Assembly (NCBI GenBank): GCA_023053685.1
Contig: JALIGW010000003.1
Coordinates: forward strand, 137,575,126 to 137,639,125
DNA length: 64,000 nt
Reading direction: 5' to 3'
From: Diadophis punctatus similis
Lineage: Eukaryota > Chordata > Lepidosauria > Squamata > Dipsadidae
A program made the translations under genes and the position numbers. Below are positions 35,630 through 46,877 of the stretch, in pieces. The stretch's first letter is position 1. Each line of letters opens with the position of its first letter. The notes under the pieces were generated by a model. It was not told the DNA's origin, ran no database searches, and saw nothing but the letters and a program-made list of their open reading frames with translations.

Positions 35630-36607
35630 TATAAGACTGTGCTTTATACTGAATGCATACTTCTTGTTAGTAGCAATGCATACAGCCATGTAAATTGGCT
35701 ACTTTCGTTAACAACTTTAACAACACTGTAATAAAAATGGTCTCAAATATTATAAATTCATTTTATTGAGAGTCAGATTAGTTTCTTTGTAGCCTTTAAT
35801 ATTTTCTGTTCTGTTTGATTCTGTGCAAACCAAAGGAAACTGGTTTTTGTGTTCTGTTTTCTTTAAAGTTTTCTTTAATGGCACAAAAGAAAAAAATTAA
35901 AGAACTTTTAGAATGATTAAATAATGTCAACTTTTAGAAAAAAAACATTTAAAATCTAACAGATGATTGTTATAGGAATACAGACAAATACTTGTTGAAA
36001 ATGACTGAAGCAGTGGAAAATTATATATTGAAAACTGCAAAAAGTCTTTGACTTTTTAAAAGAAAAGTATTTATACTTTTTGTTATTCCTAATAGTAAAA
36101 ATAGTGGATGCATTGGTTTGTTGTGTTCTGCAATTGTAATTACATGTATCCAAAATAGATTGCCTTCATATGTTTACTTATCAGTCTAAAGATAAAATGA
36201 TCTAATCACAGTGTGGTAGATACCTAAGCATCCTTTGTAATTTGTATTGTGATTCTTATAAGAAATCTACAAGCTTGTGATAAGATTCCTATATCATTTT
36301 GGATCTTTCAGATAAATGCATTTCCATTGCTTATTTGATATAGTCATTCTAAACGTTTTATTCATCTGATTGTTATTTGAAAACTTCTTCGTAATTTGGA
36401 TGTCCATTATATAATTTTGTTCATTACAAATTTTGTTAGAGCCTATGTATATTGTATTTAAAGCAACTCTTATTTTGTAGTTATAGTGACAAGCACAGCT
36501 ATCTTAAACTATTAAATATGTATATTCTAAAAGTCATTTAAGAAATATTTTGCTTTTTCAACCCTTCCTTCTACGCTACCATCATAGTATACAAATTCCT
36601 GAAAACA
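35630..36607. other. AT-rich gene-free stretch
   Basis: Nothing recognised. Confidence 0.5.
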
Positions 36608-36615
36608 TTCTAAAG

Positions 36616-36811
36616 TAGGGGTCACCAACCTTTCGGACCTCAGGGACCACTAAATTCATAATTTTAAATCACGCTGACCACTAATAAGAATTTTTTAAAA
36701 AGATAAATAGTATTTAGTGCAATATAAAAAATGCAAATAATTTTTCTGCAGACCACCAAAATTTTCTCACGGACCACCAATGGTCCATGGACCACTGATT
36801 GGTGATCACTG
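36616..36811. mobile_element. hAT MITE (ggggtcaccaacc family)
   Basis: 196 bp with ends TAGGGGTCACCAACC and TTGGTGATCACTG, flanked by a perfect duplication (ttctaaag). Confidence 0.9.
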
Positions 36812-36819
36812 TTCTAAAG

Positions 36820-38226
36820 CATATGCTGGCATTAATTGGAAAATTTCAGGAGTTAATATTGAGGTTAACTTCACTCTAGGGTGTTCTTTAACACATTTTA
36901 CTGAATTAAAATCAAGTATTCACACTCTCCCCCCCCCCCCCTTCAGCCTTCCAGTGGTATCAGGTTATGTTATTCTAATGCCTCATTTTCTCTATTTTAA
37001 GAGTGTATAACTCTTAAAGGAGATATGCAGGGCTGTATAGTCTTCTCCGGTTCAGTTCCTCAAAGGCCCTCTGGAATACACAGGACTGTGAACATAGCAC
37101 CTGTGTGTAATTTGTTAAAGCAACTACATCTTTTCTTTGGATCATGGAGCTGTTCTTCAGGCCTGGGAAATGACACAGCTGCTATAAGGAGTGCAGACAA
37201 GTGCTATATTTACATCTCCACATGCTCTGAAGTGAATCCAAAGTGCTCCCAATCCCAGAAACATATTATAATTTGCAAATATAAATCAAAACCCAGTTAA
37301 CATAACACTTTATCTGTAAATGATCTTTTGTCTCCTGAACAATCCCCAATTTGCATGCATAAGAAAATAAAGCAATTTTGCTCCGATTCTATGATAGGTA
37401 AAGGAGCAAAACCCCTTTAATTTTCATTTGCATTTATTTATATGCATAATTTCAGTGGAAGAAATTACTGGAGCTGTAATGTATATATTATTTCTAGTAA
37501 TGTAACTGTAGTCTTTGTAATACTCTTTTTTTTTCCAGAAGGAAAATAAGACATGTAGCTTGAGGTTGTACTTCTTTGCTGTGTATATATGTGGAGTCCT
37601 TGGGGCTCTCTGAGGTTAGTTATTTGCTGGCAGATGTTTCATTACCTAACTAGGTATAACATCATTGGTGCAGTATAAGCTCCTCCATGTATAAATAGTA
37701 AATTCAATTTACTCTTCAATCTGTGTGCATATATGCTCCTCAATTTATAAATAATGCACTAAAAGTGGTAGGACTGTCAGATGATAATGAAGCTTAGACT
37801 GATGTGATTGTGAAAAACCTTAGCTATAAATAATTTTAAAACATAGAGGTTGTTAACAACTTGGTTCTTCGATCTTCATAAAAATCAGACCATAGCATTA
37901 GAAGGAATAGAAGCATCCGTAATCATTTACCCCACTATATTCACATATTGTCTGAGTTCTAAAATGGGAGTAAACCATGCTGGAAGATACTAATGCCAAA
38001 TTGCTTCTGAATTGCTGCCAAGAAGACAACATGGATATGTCTCAATAGTCACCAGGAGTTAGACCTGATAAGCAGTTTATTGATTGTGACTATATTTTCT
38101 GTAGGGTATTATTGTCTATTTGAAATTGTATTGTAGTTGCAGTCAAAAGTATACTTGAAATACCCATAGAAAAGGCCAAAGAAACATTATCATCGTTGTC
38201 TTCTCTTCAGAAGTTCAACTTTGTAG
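36820..38226. other. Gene-free stretch with one repeat motif
   Basis: 37600-37690 ('gcagatgtttcattacctaa' and following) resembles a common squamate LINE-derived repeat. The remainder is AT-rich unique sequence. Confidence 0.45.
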
Positions 38227-38234
38227 AATGGTAT

Positions 38235-38351
38235 CAGTAGTGGGTTCTAAAACCCTTTGCTACCGGTTCGCACGTCCAGGTGGGCGGAGCCTCCCGCCAC
38301 TGGCGCTACCGGTTCTTAGAACCGGGCCGAACTGGGAACAACCCACCGCTG
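38235..38351. mobile_element. hAT MITE (CAGTAGTGGGTTC family), copy 2
   Basis: 117 bp from CAGTAGTGGGTTC to CCCACCGCTG, flanked by a perfect duplication (aatggtat). Confidence 0.92.
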
Positions 38352-38359
38352 AATGGTAT

Positions 38360-39510
38360 TTAAAGGAAAGAAATGGGAGAAATGAAAACAGCAATATTTC
38401 AACTGTAACAAGTAGGCATACTGAAAAGTATTTAATGCTATTTTAAAAAGTATATATACTATTACTATACTTTACTTTATAGTATATTGTATATAATATA
38501 TACTGTAGTATATGCTATATACTCTATATGCTATACGCTATCTATTATATACTATACGTACTATATTTCCATTTTGCTTCCACATTTGGTGTTTTGCTGC
38601 TCTCAAAGTACTAAATTCCATTGACATTTTTATTTGCTGGAATGTTACTATGTACTGCCCAGAAACTCTGCTTTTGCCCAAACCATTATTTTTCTAGTGA
38701 GGTACATCCCTTTTTCTTGAGTTTTATCAGCTGAAGGATCTTAAAACTGTCAGCATTTCTCCAAATATTGCTCTTTTTAAAAATTGGATACATAAATGAA
38801 TTCAAAATCTCTACAATTCATTAGAGTTATCTAATTTCATCCCAGAAACCCCCCCCCCTTTTACTCATGAGAAAAGTATATAGTTAACCATCTGAAATAG
38901 TTTTTTTTTAAAATATCGCTTCTAACTGACAACACCCCTTCCTCTTCTGTTTCAGTTTCGATCCTTTTCCACATCTTCTTGTTTTTAACATGAAAGTGTG
39001 TGAAATTCAACTGCTTTTTTCATTATAGCTTTTCTGCCTTTTTCTCATTTAGGAACAGCACTTGAAGGAATTAAGGTAGGGTGCAGTATTGGCATGTTGG
39101 ACTGTAACAATAATAATCGTGAAAAAATTAGTGTGACAATACTTGGAATAAATTGAAGATTGAAGAATTGTGGGAAATGGCCAACACATCTGAAGGTCAT
39201 CAGGTTAAGCGAGGTTATTGAAAATTGTAAAACACCACATTTAATTCAATGAAATTTTGTGAGGAATAGAAATCCACTGGTGATGGTTTATTTTTTAGGA
39301 TGATTGTTATATGTTAACAATAATAGTTGTGATGTTAGTATTTTTATTTGCTGATGGGGATTCTCTGTTATATGCAAACACTGCATTTGAGGTGACAACT
39401 TTAGTTACATAATTGACTGAGGAATGAGATTGCCTCTTCTGGGTCACGTAAATCCCATTCTTAGGGATTTTTGTAAGCTGTCTCTTGTTTAATTGGAAAT
39501 GTATCCAAAT
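38360..39510. other. AT-rich gene-free stretch
   Basis: 38450-38560 is a TATA-rich low-complexity patch. Otherwise nothing is recognised. Confidence 0.5.
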
Positions 39511-39519
39511 GTATCGCCA

Positions 39520-39732
39520 TCCACAGGCTCCAGAGGCTTTCCTGAAGCCTGGGAAGGGTGAAAAACAGCCCAACGGGTGAAAACGGCCTCCCCCCGCCCT
39601 CCAGAAGGCCAAAAATCAGTTGTCCAGCGCACACATGCGCGCTGGAGTTGACATAGGGTAAAGCCTCGCGTGCCCTCAGATATAGCTTCACGTGCCACCT
39701 GTGGCACCCGTGCCATAGGTTCGCCATCACTG
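39520..39732. mobile_element. hAT MITE (gatggcgaacc family), right part only
   Basis: Ends GTTCGCCATCACTG like the complete copies at 22979 and 58417. The left half is missing. Confidence 0.75.
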
Positions 39733-39894
39733 TTCTAGACCCTTCAAAACATGTCAAGTGTTCTGAGATGACACTGAGTGCACTGATACTACAGTCATTT
39801 GGCCTTTTTAGAGACACAAATAGAAAATCTATCCTTGAATAGATCTAGGTATTCAGTTTTAAGATAAATAATGAAACACATCATATTTGGAAAC

Positions 39895-40266
39895 TGATTA
39901 ATTGAACCCAAATTTTCTATTGCTAAGTGAAACATTTGTAAGTGAATTTTGCCCCATGTTATGACCTTTCTTGCCACAGTTGTTAAGTGAAACGCTGCAG
40001 TTTTTCAGTCAGTAACACAGTGGTTAAGTGAATTTGGCTTCCCTATTGACTTTGCTTGTAAGGTCACAAAAGGTGATCACAAGACTCCTGGACAGTGCAA
40101 CTGTCATAAGTATGAGTCAGTTGCCAAGTGTTTGAATTTTGATCACATGACCATGCGGATGCTGCAATGATCGTAAGTATGAAAAACAGTCTTAAGTCAC
40201 TTTTTTCAGTGCCATTATGACATTGAACGGTCACTAAATGAACTGTTGTAAGTCGAGGACTACATG
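39895..40266. mobile_element. Pogo/Tigger-like MITE, copy 5
   Basis: The left tip is lost. The body and right end (GAGGACTACATG before TA) are clear. Confidence 0.75.
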
Positions 40267-40542
40267 TAGGCAACATTTCTGTTTTTTAGAATCTGTTTGT
40301 ATTACCGGTAGTGTATTCTACTGTAACAAAGAATCCTTTAAATTTGTAATTTCTACATTATCTCTCTATGATGGTGGATTTTTTCAAGCCATTGCATTCA
40401 CAAAAGAGAAAAATGGTGATATGCAGAATGTTCAGATTAAGAAAGAAACTGAATGGGCCTAGTGACAGATGTTAGCTTTTACATATAAAATTTGGCTCTA
40501 AAAAAAGTTTTCTGTCTTTGATTCAGAATAAGCAAGCTTATG

Positions 40543-40635
40543 CCCTCCAGATGTTTTTAATTTCAGTTTTCATTAATCCTGTGCAACATTGCCAGTGGCA
40601 AGGATTATGGGAGTTCTCAGCAAAACATCTGGAGG
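40543..40635. mobile_element. Small palindromic MITE (ccagatgttt family)
   Basis: 'ccctccagatgttttt' and 'caaaacatctggagg' are inverted ends of a 93-bp unit. It resembles a widespread amniote hAT-type MITE. No duplication was determined. Confidence 0.6.
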
Positions 40636-40871
40636 ACAAAAAATTATCTACCACAGAATTAGTTTGAAATTACTGATAGAGATTATTATGTTGGTGCTGA
40701 AACATGCAATAATCAAAGTATTTAGTTTTTGGATTATAACTTCAGATGGAATTTAATTTGGCAATGGAATGTATACATTTATATCATTCACAAACTTTAG
40801 AATTAATGCTTACTTGTAGTATTTTAAAGTTAATTAATTTGCTATAGATCTCCATGGTGGGTGAAGCTAGC

Positions 40872-41013
40872 ATTCAGAATGGGTTGTCCTCGTCCAATCA
40901 GAGTGAGGACTGAGTCTGTCAATCATCTTTGAAGCTCCGTCCGCCATCTTGGCTCCAGCTTCGACTCAGTCCTCAGAGAGGACAGACATGGCTAATTTTC
41001 ACCCATTCTGAAT
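40872..41013. repeat. Nested inverted repeats (hairpin) at the head of the DIRS-like remnant
   Basis: Outer arms ATTCAGAATGGGT (40872-40884) and ACCCATTCTGAAT (41001-41013) are perfectly complementary. Inner arms GAGGACTGAGTC (40905-40916) and GACTCAGTCCTC (40963-40974) are also perfect. The whole 142 bp could fold as a stem-loop. A related 'taattttcacccattc' recurs at 43208-43225, near the end of the remnant. Confidence 0.85.
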
Positions 41014-41777
41014 TGCCAGCTACTGCTTCTTATTGACAATCTTATTTCCATCTGCAATCAGTGAGTCTTTGGCTCCCCCTGCCTACGATACCATCTGAGC
41101 ATGGAGGAGAGCGTTGGCTTTGAGCTTTGGCTCCTGCCACGGCAGCGGCTGCCCCGCCTCGCATGGCATTTAGATCCCTGAGGTGCTTGTCTCCTGATCT
41201 GCCATGGGAGCTTGCATTCCATTCTCCTTCGAGGCTTCTTTGCTGATTTTGCTGGGGCAGCGGCCCAGGATACAGGGCAATTGGTGGTGCCTATCGGAGT
41301 GATTAAGCTTAGCCCCTTTCCATCAGGCTACTGACAGGGGCACGGATGGGGCTGTTTTCGGATTGATTAGCCCTCCGCCAGTCGTAGGAGCCTCGCTCTT
41401 TTGCGAAAAGGCTACAAAGCTCTGACTTGCCGCATTACTTTCAAAAGTACACTGCACGACTGCAGGGTAGCAGGGATCATTCCCCACCCATCCTCTGGCT
41501 GTTGGGGGGCCTTGATTAAGGAGCTTGAGCTTGCTTGCAATCGGTCCACCCTCTCCTCATCGATCCCGATGGCAGCCAGGGACTCAGAAGGCAAACGTAC
41601 GAAGGGATTTCCTCCCTTTTCTTTCTTTCCACTGCTGCCTTGTGCCTGGACCGCGAAAGGGCTTGCCCTAGGTAGGAACCGATACCTGTTTTTTTCCCGC
41701 CAGTTCGCTCCTGAGCCTGTGGTGGCCATTTTCTTTCATTAGTTGCCAGGCAGTCCAATTCCAAGGTGGCGGATGCC

Positions 41778-43270
41778 ATGGATTCCACCTCAGGCCAAAA
41801 AGCCTCGGGCAAGAGGCAGAGGAAATCTGCCCAAACCAAACCCAGGGAAGATCGGCATCATTCTCCTTTCCACTCCAGGGTGTCCCATTGTTAGTCAAAA
41901 AGATCAAAGGCTGCCGAAAGAGATGAACTGTGAAGGGACAGAGCGATTCAGAAAATCTGCGCTCAGGATGACAAGCAAGCCACCATCCCTACTTCTTCTC
42001 AGGGAAGCGCAGCCTGCTCCATGGGGGTCTAGGGGGACCAGTTGGCCCTCGATAACCCCGGCCTGGCAGTTATAAACCCTGCTCCTTCAGCGGCCAGTGC
42101 GCTCCCCTTGTCAGCTGAAGCCTCCACCAGTGGCCATAATTCCGGGGTTTCCATGGGGCCTATTCCAGGTTCCTTTAACCTGGCCAATCTACAGATGCAG
42201 TGCAGCAAGGCCTCGCAGGCTTCCAACCCATAGGTAGACAACCGCCTCTCAACCACGAGAGCTCTTCCCGCGGCTTGCCAGAAGGTGCCCGGGCACTCGC
42301 TTACCACAGGACTACCAGTCCTGACCATTATTCGGACGAATCTGACGAAGGCAGTTGGGCCCTTCTTCAGGAAGTGGAGAAGCATGGCGACCTTGAGCTC
42401 TCGGAAGACGAGGTTATTTATCCAGAGAAACCTGTCTCATCTGGGCTTTTTCCACCAGCCCTGTTTAACTCTCTGCTCTTCAAAGCTGGGCTTGCAAACC
42501 CTGCTCCTGCTCTGGCGGGGAATTTGTCAACTGCACAGAATCCATTATTTGTGGAATAGACACCTGAGATGGACGTCATTCTGGCACCCCAGTTGTTTTT
42601 GGACAATGTGCAATGCCAATGGTCCACTCTGGCATATGGTCCCATGCCTTCCTCCATGGATAGAAAATACTTCAGTGTGGCTCCTGAATTGTCATCTCTG
42701 CTGAGCGTTCCATCCGTGGATGGCCCTGTGGCTGCGCTATACTCTCCTAACGTGATGCCAGGAGAGTCAGGAGGGCTGTTGAAGCCAGAGGAATGTCGAA
42801 CAGAACAGGCTCTCCTAAAAGCCCATCAGGCGGCGGTCTGGACCGTTCGGGCCTCTTCCTCGGCATCATTCTTTGCCCGGACGTCCCTTATTTGGCTCCG
42901 GCAAATTCAAGAACTTCTTCCGAGTTCTGATTTACGCACGCAGTAAGACCTTAACAAGGTCATAGCAGCCACCCAATTTTCAGCAGATGCTACTCTACGC
43001 GCTTCTCGATTCGCCTCGAAGGTCATTGCATCTTCTGTTGTCGCCAGGCGCATGCATTGGTTACACTAATGGTCTGCGGATTCCCACCACAAGTGGCGGC
43101 TGGCATCGGCTCCTCTCTGGGGCCAGCAGCTGTTTGCAGAGGCCCTAGACCCTATCCTCGTAGAATCTCGTGACTGGAGAAAGGTCCTTCCTTCCTTCTC
43201 GAGGAAGGGTAATTTTCACCCATTCCCCTATTCCCAGCGGCCCTTTCGGGCCCTTTCCCATATTTTTGCA
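41778..43270 (+). pseudogene. Degenerate gag-like ORF, probably of a DIRS-type tyrosine-recombinase retrotransposon
   Basis: One frame starts at ATG 41778 (MDSTSGQKASGKRQRK) and continues, with several stops, to about 42233. A one-base shift then leads to a second frame, 42234 to about 43270, broken by three stops. The second part has an acidic linker (SDESDEGSW), then MDVILAPQ, PMPSSMDRKYF, ARTSLIWLRQIQELLP, ARRMHWLH, LASAPLWGQQLFAEALDPIL and a basic end. The 'LW..WSAD' and 'LASAPF-G--LFG--L' pattern is what I recall from DIRS1-like gag proteins. No RT, RNase H or recombinase follows. The region is GC-rich against AT-rich flanks. Another gag family is possible. Confidence 0.55.
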
Positions 43271-43274
43271 TGTG

Positions 43275-43560
43275 GGGCCATATGTACAATTTTCCCATTC
43301 AGTCCATAGCAAATCTAGTAATACAGGAGGATTTGCTTGTTTTTAAAACTTTCATTTAAGGTTGTAATATAGAAGGCTTTCATCTTTCCATGTTTTCATT
43401 TCCCCCCCTAAACCAAATACTTATTTTTTAAATGCTTAAATGTAGGTTTATAGAGTATGATGGAGCGAAGATGAGTGCCTAAATGATTTTTGCTCTTGGG
43501 GAAAAAGTATACTGCTTCACGGGGCGGGGGGTGGGGGGGAAACTGCCACCCAACTGAAGC
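43275..43560. other. Gene-free gap
   Basis: A G-rich run at about 43519-43540 is the only notable feature. Confidence 0.5.
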
Positions 43561-43565
43561 AGGTA

Positions 43566-43942
43566 CAGGTAGCCCTTGACTTCTGACCACAATTGAGCTC
43601 AAAATTTCTGTTGTTCAGTGAGACAAGTGGATTTTGCCTCATTTTACGACCTTTCTTGCCACAAATTGTTAAGTAAATGAGTGCAGTTGTTAAGCTAGCC
43701 AACACGGTTGAAAAGTGAATTTGGCTTCCCCATTGAGTTTGCTTGTTAGAAGGTCGCAATAAATGACCACATGACCTCAGGACACTGCAGCCGTCATAAA
43801 TATGAGCCAGTTGTCAAGCATCTGAATTTTGATCATCATTTTGCAACGGCCCTGCGAAAAACAATCGCAGGTCATTTTTTTCCTGTGCTGTTGTAACTTT
43901 GAATGGTCACTAAACAAATGGATGGAAGTCGAGAACTACCTG
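43566..43942. mobile_element. Pogo/Tigger-like MITE, copy 6
   Basis: Full length from CAGGTAGCCCTTGACTTC to GAGAACTACCTG between TA flanks. Confidence 0.8.
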
Positions 43943-43944
43943 TA

Positions 43945-46150
43945 GAACCCAAGGTTTTTATATTGCTCAACTGGTATTATGTGTGCCTTTGAAGAATATA
44001 AATGAAAGATTTTTCAATAATTGGTTCTGATTTTATCCATGGAAAAAGAATTTTCATATCATCATGAAATTTTTCAGAAAACTATTGTGTAACCTTTAGG
44101 GTGGATATATATTTGGCTAAATAGAACTTACAGCTTAGTGGTTTTCTACTTCACAATAGGGTTATTTTATGAATCTAACGTGTTGTATAAGCTATTCTCA
44201 TTCTTTGCAAAACAGTATCATTTTTCTGAACAAACAACGTATATTGAGGTCAAATGAATGCAAAGCCAAGAGTGGTCAGATATTAGCTGAGCTGTGTATG
44301 AATCTTAACGGAACTGAAGTAATATTGAAACTACTGTGGGAGTACAGTGGTGGTGGGGGTGAGATAGCTTGAGTGCAGAAAACATTTTCTTGGGCTATGA
44401 AACATTGTGCTTTTCCTCTGAATAATAACATTAAGTTTGAAAGCATGAAATAAAAATAAATTGTAGTATAGATGTTGCTGGGCTTGAATTCTCTGTTTTT
44501 CTCTTTCAATATGCATTAGTAAAATGACAGAGAAGTATCTTAGAAAGTACTGCACAAAAAGTAGTGTTCATGCTATTGTAACCTAGCTGATTATTTTGAA
44601 AACAGGACATTGAATTTATTGCGTGTCGTAAGATATTTTGCAACTGAAGCATAGTAGTAGTGGTGCTAATTATTGTTACCATCTAAAATGATACAAGTCT
44701 TGAAATACATACTTAAGAATGTGCAAGAGTGCATATGACGCCTCTTTCGCTCTCTTTTTGGAGGTTGAGAAACCATTAGAGCAGGCATATTTTTTTTTTA
44801 CAGATTTACATAGCTGCTTCAGAAGCTGTGCCCAGCATTTTAGTCATGCATACACCCAAATTGCAGAGACTCCTGGCAACAGCTTTTAAATCAACGTTGT
44901 GAGGCTGATGTGGCTGTTTTAAAAAGAGGTATTCGTCTGCACTACCATATATTACAAAGCACCACTTTTGAACAAATTGCACAGCTTTAATACCTTCAAC
45001 TACTTAGCTGTTTTTTTTTAGTTAAAACCAATCTTTGAACTGAAATTTTCAGTGCACTTCCAGCTGGTACATTTCTGTTCAGATTACATAAAAACTTGTA
45101 TTTTTTTTAAATAAGAAAGGAAATAAAAGGACAGTTGTTTGAAAATATTGAGGGGGAACAAAGTGCTAACAGTTAAGTGATTTTAAGGAAGTTCATATCA
45201 GAAATTGAATCTTTGCATGCTTTATAGGAAGTTGACTATGATTGTTCCAAGATAGGATCAGATCACAGTTTGTTGTGTTATGACTTCTGTGGTTGTAGGA
45301 GTCCTCCTTAATCCATAGCCTATTTTAAAAAGATAACTTTTATATGGCTGGATGCCAACATCATTTTGAAACATGAAACCCAATTGTATTATGGATTCCT
45401 GATTCATTTCATATAAAAATAGCACAAGACAGGTTTCAAATTAAGTAGACAAGATTTTGCTTTTTAAAATAAAATACTGACATCCTCCCTGTTTGTTTTT
45501 AATGCATTGGTCAAATTTTGCACTCTTTGTTCTACAAATTGCTAAAAACTTAAATTATTACATTCGATAAGGTTTAATTCCCATTCCTACCTGTTGTTTG
45601 TAAGTTTTAAAAAATAAAATGCTGCTTACAGTTGCAGGGAATTTCCCCCCCTTAAACTATCATTTATAATGTTGCATTTTTGTTTTCAAGTAAAAGGAAT
45701 ATGTAGCAGGGTGATTATTTTCAAGACAATAATATTGTCTTATTGTCAGATAGTGCGGGAAAACAATTATAAAGCAGTTCTTTTGTAATACATTACAAGA
45801 TATTTAGAAGTTCTTAAACATATGTGCTGATCATATTAATTTATGTTATTTGGACAAGAATATATTATATGGAATTAAAAACATTCTGTATAAAACTATA
45901 CGGCCAAATCAAAATTCTAAGAAAAAAAATGAGGGTTTTAAAAAGTTATTTTAAAAATTTTGCTGCATCTAATGTATTATCAATGAGATTATATATAGAA
46001 TGAGATTATAGTCTGGAGGGGGGAACAGTTAAAAAAGGAAATATGAAAGAGCCTTGTAATGACATTACTGCTCCTGGAAATTACAGCCTACTTTCCATTT
46101 CTGGTTGCCAACATATTTGAGTATATATAGCTTTGTTCATCACTTAGAAA
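43945..46150. other. AT-rich gene-free stretch
   Basis: About 2.2 kb without a recognised element or frame. Like 18-22 kb it is repeat-poor. Confidence 0.5.
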
Positions 46151-46152
46151 TA

Positions 46153-46547
46153 TTGGTAGTCCTCTACTTATGACCCCAATTGAGCCCAAAATTTTTGTTG
46201 TTAAGTGAGACATTTGTTAAGTGAGTTTTGCCCCATTTTACGACCTTTCTTGCCACAGTCATTAAGTGAATCACTGCAGTTGATAAGTTAGGAACATGGT
46301 TGTTAAGTGAATCTGGCTTCCCCATTGACTTTGCTTGTCAAAGGGTTGCAAAAGGTGATCACATGACTTTGGGACACAGCAACAGTCATCAGTGTGAACC
46401 AGTTGCCAAGCATCTGAATTTTGATCACATGATCATGGGGATGCTGCAAAGGTTGTAACTTTGGAAAATGGTCATAAGTCACATTTTTCAGTGCCTTTGT
46501 AACTTGAAACAGTCACTTCATGGACTGTTGTATGTCAAGGACTACTG
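46153..46547. mobile_element. Pogo/Tigger-like MITE, copy 7
   Basis: Full length from TTGGTAGTCCTCTACTTATG to AAGGACTACTG between TA flanks. Confidence 0.8.
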
Positions 46548-46799
46548 TAACAAGAATTGTATTAAGAGTATGTATATAATTTCCCATTAAATATATCAGT
46601 CAAAATCTTAAATTAGTTAAAAAAATTAAGTTCCAAATCAAATACTGTAAATGATTGACCACTTCCTGATTATTTTTGAAACTGAATGGTTCAACTGTGT
46701 GTGTATATATATGCACTCTTGCTCTCTCTTTTACATATGCCTTTATAATTACATACTCTTGAATTTCATGAAGATGATAAATATCTTTTTTGTTGACAG

Positions 46800-46877
46800 A
46801 AAACTGTAGCACAAAAGTGGATATTTGAGGCCTGAGAAGATTTTATATTAAAGGAAAACAGGAGATCCTTATATTCA
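46800..46877 (+). other. Candidate untranslated leader exon
   Basis: The acceptor TCTTTTTTGTTGACAG (46784-46799) is followed by 78 bp and the consensus donor GTAAGTAAAA at 46878. The 78 bp contains no ATG and has stop codons. The acceptor tract, size and consensus donor make it a fair exon candidate on the same strand as 24923-25051. No transposon similarity was noticed. Unproven without RNA evidence. Confidence 0.4.

Noticed and set aside
37539..37614. Exon-like segment with acceptor TTTTTTTTTCCAG and donor GTTAGT
   Set aside because: Its 3' part runs into what looks like a common interspersed repeat, and the donor is weak.
39053..39075. 23-bp micro-exon candidate (CTCATTTAG ... GTAGGG)
   Set aside because: Too short to distinguish from chance splice-like sites without RNA data.
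41401..41907. Overlapping frames on both strands before the gag remnant
   Set aside because: No domain in any of them. GC-rich leader-like sequence keeps several frames open by chance.
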